From contig CAJMPP010000041.1 of the NCBI GenBank assembly GCA_905215325.1, forward strand, positions 1 to 13,220: DNA of 13,220 nucleotides, in the 5' to 3' direction. The DNA is from an uncultured bacterium. GTDB taxonomy: Bacteria; Actinomycetota; Coriobacteriia; Coriobacteriales; Eggerthellaceae. Under the pieces are notes generated by a model that did no database searches, had not been told where the DNA came from, and was given only the letters and a program-made list of their open reading frames with translations. Shown here piece after piece: positions 4,900-11,928 of the stretch. A program made the position numbers and the translations under genes. How positions within the stretch are numbered: the stretch's first letter is position 1; each line of letters opens with the position of its first letter.

Positions 4900-7800
4900 A
4901 TGACTATCGGCGAATCGTCCGAACGCGCGCAAAGCGCGGCGCAAGCTTGCGCAGATCTACAAGCTGCTGCGCCGGCAGGCGCGAAGATCGCATCGAAGGC
5001 GCATATGCGGTCGTTGATTCAGCGTGTTTTCTCTACCTTCTTGGCGGTTACGCTGGCCGTCTCCATGACGCCGTCGGTGGCGCTCGCCGAGGCGCAGGCC
5101 AGCGTTTCGCCCGTTGCTCAAAATGAAGCGCAGAAGGTTGATGTTTCTGATGCTGGGCAAGTTGCGCCGGCGCCTGATTCTACGGAAAAGGCAGAAGCTC
5201 CATCATCACCGTCCGTTGCCCAGGGGCCCGCAACCGAATCTGGTGACAATGACGGGGCAAGCGACATTGCTTCCGGTAGCGTTGCTTCAGATGCCGAAAA
5301 GGTCGACGATGGCGTTGATACGGCCGGTACTGCTGACAACGATTTGCAGGAGGATGCCGCTCAGCCCGTTGATCAGGCGCCCGAGCGGGATGCCCCTGCG
5401 GCAGCAACTGAGAAGGCCCCTAAAGAAGAGGTGGCTTCTCTAATCAACGCAACTTGCTCCGTCATCGGCGTTGATGCGCAGGGCAACCAGCAGACGTGGG
5501 CTGCTGCGCAAGGCTTCTCTCTTGAAGAGGGTGCAACTGCGGCAACCTTGACCGAAGAGCTGTTCAAGCGTACCGGCTTGAAGGCCGATTACAACCCCAA
5601 TGGCAGCTGGGGATGGGCTCTCAGCACCATCGCCTCGCCGTTCGATAAGAACCTCACGCTTGGATATGACTACGCCACCGGCAAGTACTGGCAACTGTTC
5701 GTGAACGGCAAGGCCTCTTCGGTCGGCGCGGGCGGTTACGTCCTCGAAGAGGGCGACAGCATCCAATGGGCCTACAGCGCCTATGGTGAATCAGCGCCTA
5801 CGGATGCCCTTTCGGTGTCATGCGAGGTCGTAGGCCAGGACGCTAACGGAAACCAGCAGATCTGGACGCAGCCGACCACCATCGATGTGCCTGACGGGTC
5901 CACTGCGGCAGATTTGACGCGCGCCCTGTTCAAACAGGCGGGCTTGGTGGCCGATATCCAAGATTCGGCATACGGTTTCTATCTCAGCACCATCACCTCG
6001 CCGTTCGATAAGGGCCTCACGCTCGGCTATGACCAGAAAACCAACAAATACTGGCAGCTGTTCATCAATGGCGAATATGCGAACTTCGGTGCCGACGGCT
6101 GCGTTCTGCACGCCGGCGACAAGGTCAGCTGGGTCTACGGCTCCGATGGCACCATGCCCGGGCAGATGAACGTCACGGTCGAGGTTATCGGCCAGGACGG
6201 CAACGGCAAGGCCGAGCGCTGGGCTCAGCGTTCGCGCAACGAGCTGGCAACCGCATCCTTCGACGACATCTGCTTGAGCTTCTTCGAGGAATGTGGGCTC
6301 GTTTGCGATATCTTCAAACTTGGTTCTGCTTGGGATCTCGTTTCCATAACCTCGCCATCCGGCGTTACGCTCAAAGGCGGCTGGAACTGCCTAATCAACG
6401 GGAAGGCAATTAACAGCGCAGCTGGCCTTACGCTCAAATCCGGCGACACCATTTCCTGGGTGCATGGAACGAACACGCTTCCGAACCTTGACGAGGTGAC
6501 GGTCGACCCCTCCGCGCCTCGCCCCGATTGGAAGGCGGATTGGGCCGGCGATCAGTCTCGCCCGACCACGGCGGCAACCCCCACCGACTACATGAAGTCC
6601 GAGTGGACTCTCGACTACAAGCAATTCTCCAGCGCGCAGTACCCCAATGCCAGCGAGCCCGTCATCGTGAACGGTTTCGTGTACCTTGCTGTAAACAACC
6701 GCTTGGTCAAGATCGATTCGTCTACGGGCGAAGTGGTTTCGCAGGCTAACCTTGTTTCCTCCATCGGCTACACCACGCGCCCCGTTTACGCTCAGGGCGT
6801 GATCATGGTCCCGCTTGACGGCGGTGCCGTGCAGGCCCTTACGGCCGACAGCCTGACAACCGTATGGGTCACCGACAAGCTCAGCGATTCGGCGCAGTCC
6901 AATTCCGCGATCACGGTCAACGGCAACTATGCGTATGTGGGCACGTGCGACGTGGACTTTGCCGCTGGCACGTTCGATAACGGCTTCCTCACCTGCATCA
7001 ATATCCTTACGGGTGCGGTGGTATGGCAGCATAACAACGCTGGCGAAGGGTATTACTGGGGCGGTGCCGTGAACGTTAACGGCTACACGGTAGTGGCAAC
7101 CAGCGCCGGTACTGTCGAGGTGCTGAGCGGCGCGGGTTCCGTTGTCAGCACGGTTTCCCTTGGCACGCTGGTGAACTCCTCGTGTGTGGCGTCGGCAGAC
7201 GGCAAAACCCTATACGTGATGTCCCGCGACGGCAAGCTGCATGTGCTTGCGATCGACGAACAAGGCTCCATCAAGGAAACCAAGGTCGTCGATCTGGGCC
7301 TTTCCGGATGCGCGAGCATGCCTACCGTCAACGGCAGCACCATGTACGTCGGCGGCGAGGTGGACAGCGGTGCCTCGGCGCTTGCGATTGTCGACCTGGA
7401 TAGCCTGGCATCCACGCTCATCACCCAAGCCGACGGCGCACCGCTGCCTTGGACGAAGGGATTGGGCGGCATCAAGGCGGCCCCGCTCGTGTCCACGCAA
7501 AACGGCGAAACGTACGTGTACTTCACGGTAAACTCTGGCGAAACCAGCGACTGGGTGAACTACACCTCGGGCGGCGGCATGTATCGCTACAAGGTCGGCG
7601 ATGCGCAGGCCACGTTGGCGTACGATGCCAAGGGCTTCAACAACTGCTGCGACTCCCCGGTCATCTGCGATGCTGAGGGCAACCTGTATTACATCAACGA
7701 CTCCGGCACGCTATTCAAGCTGGTCGGTGGCGGCGTGAAGCCCTCGCCCTCTCCTGTGCCCGACCCGGCTCCCGTGCCTGGTCCTGCGCCGCAGCCCAAC

Positions 7801-8157
7801 CCGGATCCCGATTCGACGGTTTCCGGTTCCGACCTTGGCACGCAGCCTACGGTTGCCGGATCGGTCGCCCCTGCGTCCCTGCCTGTTGCTGCGGGCGGTG
7901 CTGTGCAGCAGACCGATAGCATGTCGGCAAGCGTCTCGGCACGCCAGGAGGCGTCCTCTTCCGCGAGCGCTAACGGCGCCACGGAGCAGCATGCCGCCAC
8001 CGCCGCCAGCTCCGATTCCTCCGACGCCGCCGAAAGCGGCAATGACTCTCGCGGCCCTGTTTGGCCCTACGTGGTCCTTGGCCTAGGCCTTGCGGGCATC
8101 CTCGGCGCAGGTGTCTGGTGGCTGCTTGCCAAACGTCGCTTGAGCGGCATCAGGTAG
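4900..8157 (+). CDS. Membrane-anchored surface protein: three DUF4430 (transcobalamin-like) domains plus beta-propeller
   Basis: The predicted protein has 1085 residues. A hydrophobic signal segment at about 41-60 ends in VALA-EA (cleavage near 63-65). A low-complexity acidic spacer follows. Three DUF4430-type domains lie at about 178-305, 308-421 and 423-527; the first two are clear duplicates (LSTI-SPFDK-LTLGYD and KYWQLF-NG in both). Residues ~560-945 form seven or eight beta-propeller blades of PQQ-like type, with repeated VNG-x-x-Y/V starts. A Pro-rich linker and a Ser/Ala stretch lead to a membrane helix at about 1055-1076 with a basic tail; no LPxTG is present. DUF4430 is the family of the C-terminal domain of transcobalamin and intrinsic factor, hence the proposed role of catching corrinoids outside the cell. 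The riboswitch directly upstream supports this. ATG 4900 has GAGAGG 5 nt upstream; ATG 5005 (GAAGG, 5 nt) would give a shorter, classical signal peptide. Confidence 0.85.
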   Translation: MTIGESSERAQSAAQACADLQAAAPAGAKIASKAHMRSLIQRVFSTFLAVTLAVSMTPSVALAEAQASVSPVAQNEAQKVDVSDAGQVAPAPDSTEKAEAPSSPSVAQGPATESGDNDGASDIASGSVASDAEKVDDGVDTAGTADNDLQEDAAQPVDQAPERDAPAAATEKAPKEEVASLINATCSVIGVDAQGNQQTWAAAQGFSLEEGATAATLTEELFKRTGLKADYNPNGSWGWALSTIASPFDKNLTLGYDYATGKYWQLFVNGKASSVGAGGYVLEEGDSIQWAYSAYGESAPTDALSVSCEVVGQDANGNQQIWTQPTTIDVPDGSTAADLTRALFKQAGLVADIQDSAYGFYLSTITSPFDKGLTLGYDQKTNKYWQLFINGEYANFGADGCVLHAGDKVSWVYGSDGTMPGQMNVTVEVIGQDGNGKAERWAQRSRNELATASFDDICLSFFEECGLVCDIFKLGSAWDLVSITSPSGVTLKGGWNCLINGKAINSAAGLTLKSGDTISWVHGTNTLPNLDEVTVDPSAPRPDWKADWAGDQSRPTTAATPTDYMKSEWTLDYKQFSSAQYPNASEPVIVNGFVYLAVNNRLVKIDSSTGEVVSQANLVSSIGYTTRPVYAQGVIMVPLDGGAVQALTADSLTTVWVTDKLSDSAQSNSAITVNGNYAYVGTCDVDFAAGTFDNGFLTCINILTGAVVWQHNNAGEGYYWGGAVNVNGYTVVATSAGTVEVLSGAGSVVSTVSLGTLVNSSCVASADGKTLYVMSRDGKLHVLAIDEQGSIKETKVVDLGLSGCASMPTVNGSTMYVGGEVDSGASALAIVDLDSLASTLITQADGAPLPWTKGLGGIKAAPLVSTQNGETYVYFTVNSGETSDWVNYTSGGGMYRYKVGDAQATLAYDAKGFNNCCDSPVICDAEGNLYYINDSGTLFKLVGGGVKPSPSPVPDPAPVPGPAPQPNPDPDSTVSGSDLGTQPTVAGSVAPASLPVAAGGAVQQTDSMSASVSARQEASSSASANGATEQHAATAASSDSSDAAESGNDSRGPVWPYVVLGLGLAGILGAGVWWLLAKRRLSGIR

Positions 8158-8166
8158 GGGGCTGCC

Positions 8167-9048
8167 ATGTTCGAGCAAAACAACGAAGCTGCCCATGACG
8201 AAACGGCTGCGGCGGGCGATGCTGCCCGTCGCAGCTCGGCGGAAGCGGCGGCTCTGACCGCGGGCTCGACGTCTTCTGAGCAGCAGCTGCATTCAGGCTC
8301 CGCTTCCCGTCTCTCCCCGAAGGTCAAAGGCGGCATCATCGCGCTTTTGGCCGCATCGGTGCTGCTCGTTTCCGTCGGCGCTTTTGCCCTTGCGGGCGGT
8401 TTCGACGGGCAAGGCGGATCGTCTGCGCAGTCGTCTTCTCAGGAAGCGCAAACCACGGAGCAAGGCCGCGTAACGGCAACGAAGGTCACTGGCGAGGTCA
8501 AAGCCAGCGCTGAATCGGAAACGCATTCGAAAGCGGAATCTGATTCTTCCGATCAGAAGAGCGGCGAATCGGGTTCCGCTGCCGGGCAAAACGCCGATTC
8601 GGATTCAACCGCTAACGGCAACGGCGGCGCTGCAGATTCCGGCGCCGCCGCAGGCGGCGGCTCCCAGCCTTCCGCTTCGCCGTCGGGCGATTCCGGGTCG
8701 CAAGCTTCCGGCTCCGGAGGTCAGCAGCCTTCTGCGGCGAACATCGTCACCGTATCGGTGTCGGTTTCCAGCAGCGCCGTCGGCAATCCGGTTTCCGCCA
8801 GCGGGTCGTACTCGTTCAATGCCGGCGCCACGCCCTATGATGCGCTGTGCGCCCTTGGCTTTTCCGTCAACGCACGCAGCACCACGTACGGAACTTACGT
8901 TGCCGCGATCGGCGGGCTTGCCGAAAAAGAGCACGGCGGAACCTCCGGCTGGATGTACTCTGTCAACGGTAGCACGCCCATGACGGCGTGCACCAACTAT
9001 GTACTCTCCAACGGCGACGTGGTCGTCTGGTACTATGTGACCGGCTAG
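8167..9048 (+). CDS. Membrane-anchored protein with one C-terminal DUF4430 domain
   Basis: The predicted protein has 293 residues. About 54 hydrophilic, presumably cytoplasmic residues precede one membrane helix (about 55-78), then a long Ser/Gly/Ala/Asp-rich linker (about 80-190). The DUF4430 domain at about 192-293 has the family signatures SGWMYSVNG and a final YVLSNGDVVVWYYV. The helix near the N-terminus acts as a signal anchor, so the domain faces outward, opposite in arrangement to the upstream protein with its C-terminal anchor. It starts 9 nt after the upstream stop, with GGGG 6 nt before the ATG, so translation is probably coupled. A likely role is a second extracytoplasmic corrinoid-binding component close to the membrane, perhaps passing ligand to the ECF transporter; this is inferred from domain and neighbours. 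An intrinsic terminator follows 22 nt after the stop. Confidence 0.8.
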   Translation: MFEQNNEAAHDETAAAGDAARRSSAEAAALTAGSTSSEQQLHSGSASRLSPKVKGGIIALLAASVLLVSVGAFALAGGFDGQGGSSAQSSSQEAQTTEQGRVTATKVTGEVKASAESETHSKAESDSSDQKSGESGSAAGQNADSDSTANGNGGAADSGAAAGGGSQPSASPSGDSGSQASGSGGQQPSAANIVTVSVSVSSSAVGNPVSASGSYSFNAGATPYDALCALGFSVNARSTTYGTYVAAIGGLAEKEHGGTSGWMYSVNGSTPMTACTNYVLSNGDVVVWYYVTG

Positions 9049-9070
9049 GGAAGCCGTTGTTCGAGAATGC

Positions 9071-9097
9071 AAGGCCGGGGTGCGCCCCGGCCTTTTT
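9071..9097 (+). terminator. Intrinsic (rho-independent) terminator
   Basis: GGCCGGGG (9073-9080) pairs perfectly with CCCCGGCC (9085-9092) around TGCG. TTTTT follows at 9093-9097, and the AA at 9071-9072 can extend the stem. It separates the two DUF4430 genes from the ECF genes. Either the ECF genes depend on read-through, giving less transporter than surface protein, or they have their own promoter. Confidence 0.9.
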
Positions 9098-9195
9098 CCA
9101 TCAAGCTGAGATGACCGCTGCATGAACGCGCCCCCCGGCCACAGGGGGGTGCGCCCCTGCCTCTTCCGTGGAGCTGAGATATCTTATATGACCTG
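9077..9195. repeat. Tandem duplication of the terminator / gene-start segment
   Basis: GGGGTGCGCCCC-n-GCCT..TTCC-n-T..(A/G)AGCTGAGAT occurs at 9077-9112 and again at 9146-9180, offset 68-69 bp. Both copies are followed by ATGACC: directly overlapping in the first, and 7 nt later in the second, where it is the transporter start codon at 9188. In the second copy the stem is shortened to CAGGGG/CCCCTG (9142-9159) and the T-run is broken by C, so it is probably a weak terminator. A separate run of six C (9131-9136) can pair with six G (9144-9149). Confidence 0.7.
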
Positions 9196-10054
9196 CGTGT
9201 TCCATACTTATCATCCCATCGTTCCCTTTGCGTTCATCGCGTGTGCGCTTGCGCTGAGCATGGGATGCATGCATCCCGTCTACGTGGCCTTGTCCCTTGC
9301 GGGGGCGTTAGCGTGCTCTGCGGTATGTCGTGGCGGGCGCGCGACCTTGCTGTCGCTGAGATGGGTTGTTCCCCTCTGCCTTATCGTGGCGGCGGCGAAC
9401 CCGCTATTCGTGGCATCGGGTTCTACCGAGCTGTTTCGCATCGGGCCGCGAGCGGTATATGCCGAGGCGGTCATCTACGGCTTATGCTCGGGCGGCATGT
9501 TCGCCGCCGTGTTCCTGTGGTTCGCTTCCTATTCGGCTTGCCTGGATAGCCAACGAACCATGATGCTGTTCGGGCGTCTGCTTCCCATCGTCACTTTGAT
9601 GGTGTCGCAGGTTTTGCGCCTGGTGCCCCAATTCGTTTCGCGCGGACGCGCGGTTTTGGCGGTGCAAAACGCCGCTAGCGCAGCGACGGCGCAAACCAAG
9701 CGCGAAAAAGCCGCAGCGCGTTTGCGCGTGGTGAACGTGCTCATGGGCTGGGGGATGGAAGATTCCCTTGAACGCAGCGATGCCATGCGCGCTCGTGGCT
9801 ATAACTGCGGCGCAAAACGCACGTCGTATTGCCGATTCCGTATCGGGCGCGCCGATGTTTGCGTGCTTGCGTGCCTGCTCGTCTTGGTCGCAGCTTCAGT
9901 GGCTTGCGTGCTGGTCGAATTGTCGGGATATGCGTTCTATCCGACCATGAAAGCCATTGGTCCCTGGTGGCATTTTGCGCCGTATGCCCTGTTCATGCTG
10001 TTCCCGGTTGCCTTATCCGTCTTGGATTGGTGGCGTTGGAGGTCGTGCCGATGA
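9188..10054 (+). CDS. ECF transporter T component (EcfT/CbiQ family)
   Basis: The predicted membrane protein has 288 residues. Hydrophobic helices fill the first ~150 residues, an Ala/Arg/Lys-rich cytoplasmic stretch occupies about 150-220, and further helices follow to the C-terminus. The layout and the motif AMRARGY (199-205, the second Ala-Arg-Gly coupling motif) identify the T component that links the ATPases to the substrate-binding S protein. The first coupling motif appears degenerate: the expected AQ-x-ARG position reads VQNAAS (159-164). Start 9188 is chosen because HPIVPFAF follows soon after, as in family N-termini; an ATG at 9122 would add 22 residues coded by the duplicated terminator hairpin. 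The ribosome site is weak (GAG 9 nt upstream, GGAG 14 nt upstream). The stop overlaps the ATPase start (ATGA), which indicates translational coupling. Confidence 0.85.
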   Translation: MTCVFHTYHPIVPFAFIACALALSMGCMHPVYVALSLAGALACSAVCRGGRATLLSLRWVVPLCLIVAAANPLFVASGSTELFRIGPRAVYAEAVIYGLCSGGMFAAVFLWFASYSACLDSQRTMMLFGRLLPIVTLMVSQVLRLVPQFVSRGRAVLAVQNAASAATAQTKREKAAARLRVVNVLMGWGMEDSLERSDAMRARGYNCGAKRTSYCRFRIGRADVCVLACLLVLVAASVACVLVELSGYAFYPTMKAIGPWWHFAPYALFMLFPVALSVLDWWRWRSCR

Positions 10055-11928
10055 ATCCTCAAAACCATTCGTTTTTCGAAAATAACGCCGAGATAGGCGT
10101 CAGCGGTGCATTTGCGGGAAGCCCCGCTGCTCAGGTATGCGCTAACGCCGATGCCGGCGCCGGTGGCGCTTTTGCGCACCGTTTTGCTTCGTCGGCCCAT
10201 GCTTGCGCCGATGCTCGTACCGATGCTCGGTTACCGAAATCGCCCATTTCTGCTCACGAATCGCCGGGTTCGCTGGTAAGCGATCAAGCACCTGAACTCT
10301 TCGGATGCTCTTGCAAGGCGGTGGTCTCCGATGATGCGTCGCGTGCTCCCATGGGCGCTTCTCGTTCCTGCGCCGATACGGCCGAAGGATTCCCTATTCC
10401 CACAGTGCAGGTGCGCGGTTATTCGTTCGCTTATCCTCCCGAGGAGGGCGACCGTCGCGAATCGTGTGCGGTCTTGAACAATGTGAATCTTCGTGTCGAA
10501 CAGGGCGCGTTTTGCGTTCTCGTTGGGGCCACCGGTTCGGGAAAGACCACCCTTTTGCGCTCCCTCAAACCCGAGCTCGCCCCGGTTGGCGAATCATCGG
10601 GCGACATCTTTGTGCTCGGTCGTTCCCTGAAGCAGCCTAAAGCTGACTGCGCTGCAGACCAATCGGCCAATCAACCCGTGAATCCCGCCGCAAACCCGAT
10701 AACCCCGTTGGAATCCGCCCAGCTCATCGGCTACGTCATGCAGGATCCCTCGGCGCAGATCGTGTGCGACACCGTTTGGCATGAGCTGGCGTTCGGCCTG
10801 GAGAACCTGGGTATCGAACCCGATCAGATGCGCCGGCGCATCGCCGAGGTCGCGCACTTCTTCGACATCGAGCCGTGGATCAGGTCGAAAACCGAAGACC
10901 TCTCGGGAGGTCAAAAGCAGCTTGTTAACCTGGCTGCCGTGCTCGCGCTGCGCCCCAGGCTGCTGCTGCTTGATGAGCCGACCGCGCAGCTCGACCCCAA
11001 CGCCGTAAAGCAGTTCCTGTTCATGCTTTCCCGCGTGAACCGCGAGCTCGGTATCACCGTGGTCATGGCCACGCATTCGCCAGAGGATGTTCGTCCGTAC
11101 GCAACCCAGCGTATCGACTTAAGCGAACCCGGCACGATTAGCACTTTTGAGCGCGCAAAAGCCGCGTTGTCTCCGTATTTCGACAGGCGATGCGCTCAGC
11201 TCGCGAATGCTGATGCGGCGTTGATAGCCCGTGACGTGCATTTTCGCTTTGATCGTCATGCGCCTTGGGTCCTTCGCGGGGTGGAGTTTCGCGTGCGGCA
11301 AGGCAGCGTCCATGCGCTTGTGGGTGGCAACGGATGCGGCAAAACCACGCTTTTGCGCTGTCTCGCCGGCGTTTTGTCGCCGCAACGCGGCCACATCAAG
11401 AATAAGCTAGCGGTATCCCAGGCCTTGCTGCCGCAGGATCCCAAGGCGCTTCTCGTATGCGATTCCGTGCGCGAGGAGCTTATGGAATGGGCATCGCGTT
11501 GCGACTACGACGAGCAAGCCGCGCATGCCATGGCGCAGCGTTTCGGCTTGTGCGAGCAGCTGAACCGTCATCCGTTCGACTTGTCCGGCGGCCAGCAGCA
11601 AAAGCTTGCGATTGCCAAGCTTTTGCTCGCGCAGCCTCGATTGCTGTTCCTCGATGAGCCTACAAAGGGTCTTGATCCCGCATCGTCCGCCGATCTTTCG
11701 CGGATTGTGAAGGCGTTGGCGGCGGAGGGCAAAACCATTGTCTTGGTTACGCACGATCTGGACTTCGCATTTGCCACGGCCGACGAGGTCTCCATGCTCT
11801 TCGACGGAGAAGTCGCCTGCACGGAGCCCGTCCAGGACTTTTTCGAAAACAACCTGATCTACCGTCCGAATTCGGAATGCCGCTTCTTCGGGCAAATCGC
11901 GAAAGACGGTGCCGTTGATGGCGAATAG
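10051..11928 (+). CDS. ECF transporter ATPase, two fused ABC domains (EcfA-A' type)
   Basis: The predicted protein has 625 residues and carries two nucleotide-binding domains in one chain. The first has Walker A GATGSGKTT (159-167), Q-loop QDPSAQ, signature LSGGQKQ (from 284), Walker B LLLLDEPTAQLD (near 304) and an ATHS switch. The second has Walker A GGNGCGKTT (425-433), a QDPK Q-loop, LSGGQQQK (from 511), Walker B LLFLDEPTKGLD (from 531) and VTHD. All catalytic motifs are intact in both, so two active ATP sites are expected. The domains power the ECF transporter through the T protein encoded immediately upstream (4-bp overlap). Before the first domain is a 118-residue hydrophilic tail with five Cys that has no family counterpart I recognise. 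The next gene starts within its 3' end. A ~25-residue Asn/Pro/Ala-rich insert lies between Walker A and the Q-loop of the first domain. Confidence 0.9.
   Translation: MNPQNHSFFENNAEIGVSGAFAGSPAAQVCANADAGAGGAFAHRFASSAHACADARTDARLPKSPISAHESPGSLVSDQAPELFGCSCKAVVSDDASRAPMGASRSCADTAEGFPIPTVQVRGYSFAYPPEEGDRRESCAVLNNVNLRVEQGAFCVLVGATGSGKTTLLRSLKPELAPVGESSGDIFVLGRSLKQPKADCAADQSANQPVNPAANPITPLESAQLIGYVMQDPSAQIVCDTVWHELAFGLENLGIEPDQMRRRIAEVAHFFDIEPWIRSKTEDLSGGQKQLVNLAAVLALRPRLLLLDEPTAQLDPNAVKQFLFMLSRVNRELGITVVMATHSPEDVRPYATQRIDLSEPGTISTFERAKAALSPYFDRRCAQLANADAALIARDVHFRFDRHAPWVLRGVEFRVRQGSVHALVGGNGCGKTTLLRCLAGVLSPQRGHIKNKLAVSQALLPQDPKALLVCDSVREELMEWASRCDYDEQAAHAMAQRFGLCEQLNRHPFDLSGGQQQKLAIAKLLLAQPRLLFLDEPTKGLDPASSADLSRIVKALAAEGKTIVLVTHDLDFAFATADEVSMLFDGEVACTEPVQDFFENNLIYRPNSECRFFGQIAKDGAVDGE

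Noticed and set aside
8040..8157. Sortase (LPxTG) anchor at the C-terminus of the large surface protein.
   Set aside because: No LPxTG-like motif precedes the helix; the only similar string (LPVAAG) is over 100 residues upstream of the end.
9077..9130. GGGGTGC...GCTGAGAT...GAAC resembles the 5' half of a thiamine pyrophosphate riboswitch (THI box), and occurs twice.
   Set aside because: The 3' half (CTGATC, TAAT and GCGnAGGG elements) is missing, and the GGGGTGC part is already explained by a perfect terminator stem with a T-run.
9122..9187. In-frame ATG at 9122 as the start of the T component.
   Set aside because: The added 22 residues are coded by the duplicated hairpin region and do not resemble EcfT N-termini; 9188 fits the family better.
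9829..10050. Open frame continuing upstream of the ATPase gene.
   Set aside because: It overlaps the T component in another frame; ATG 10051 overlaps the T stop codon in a classic ATGA coupling.
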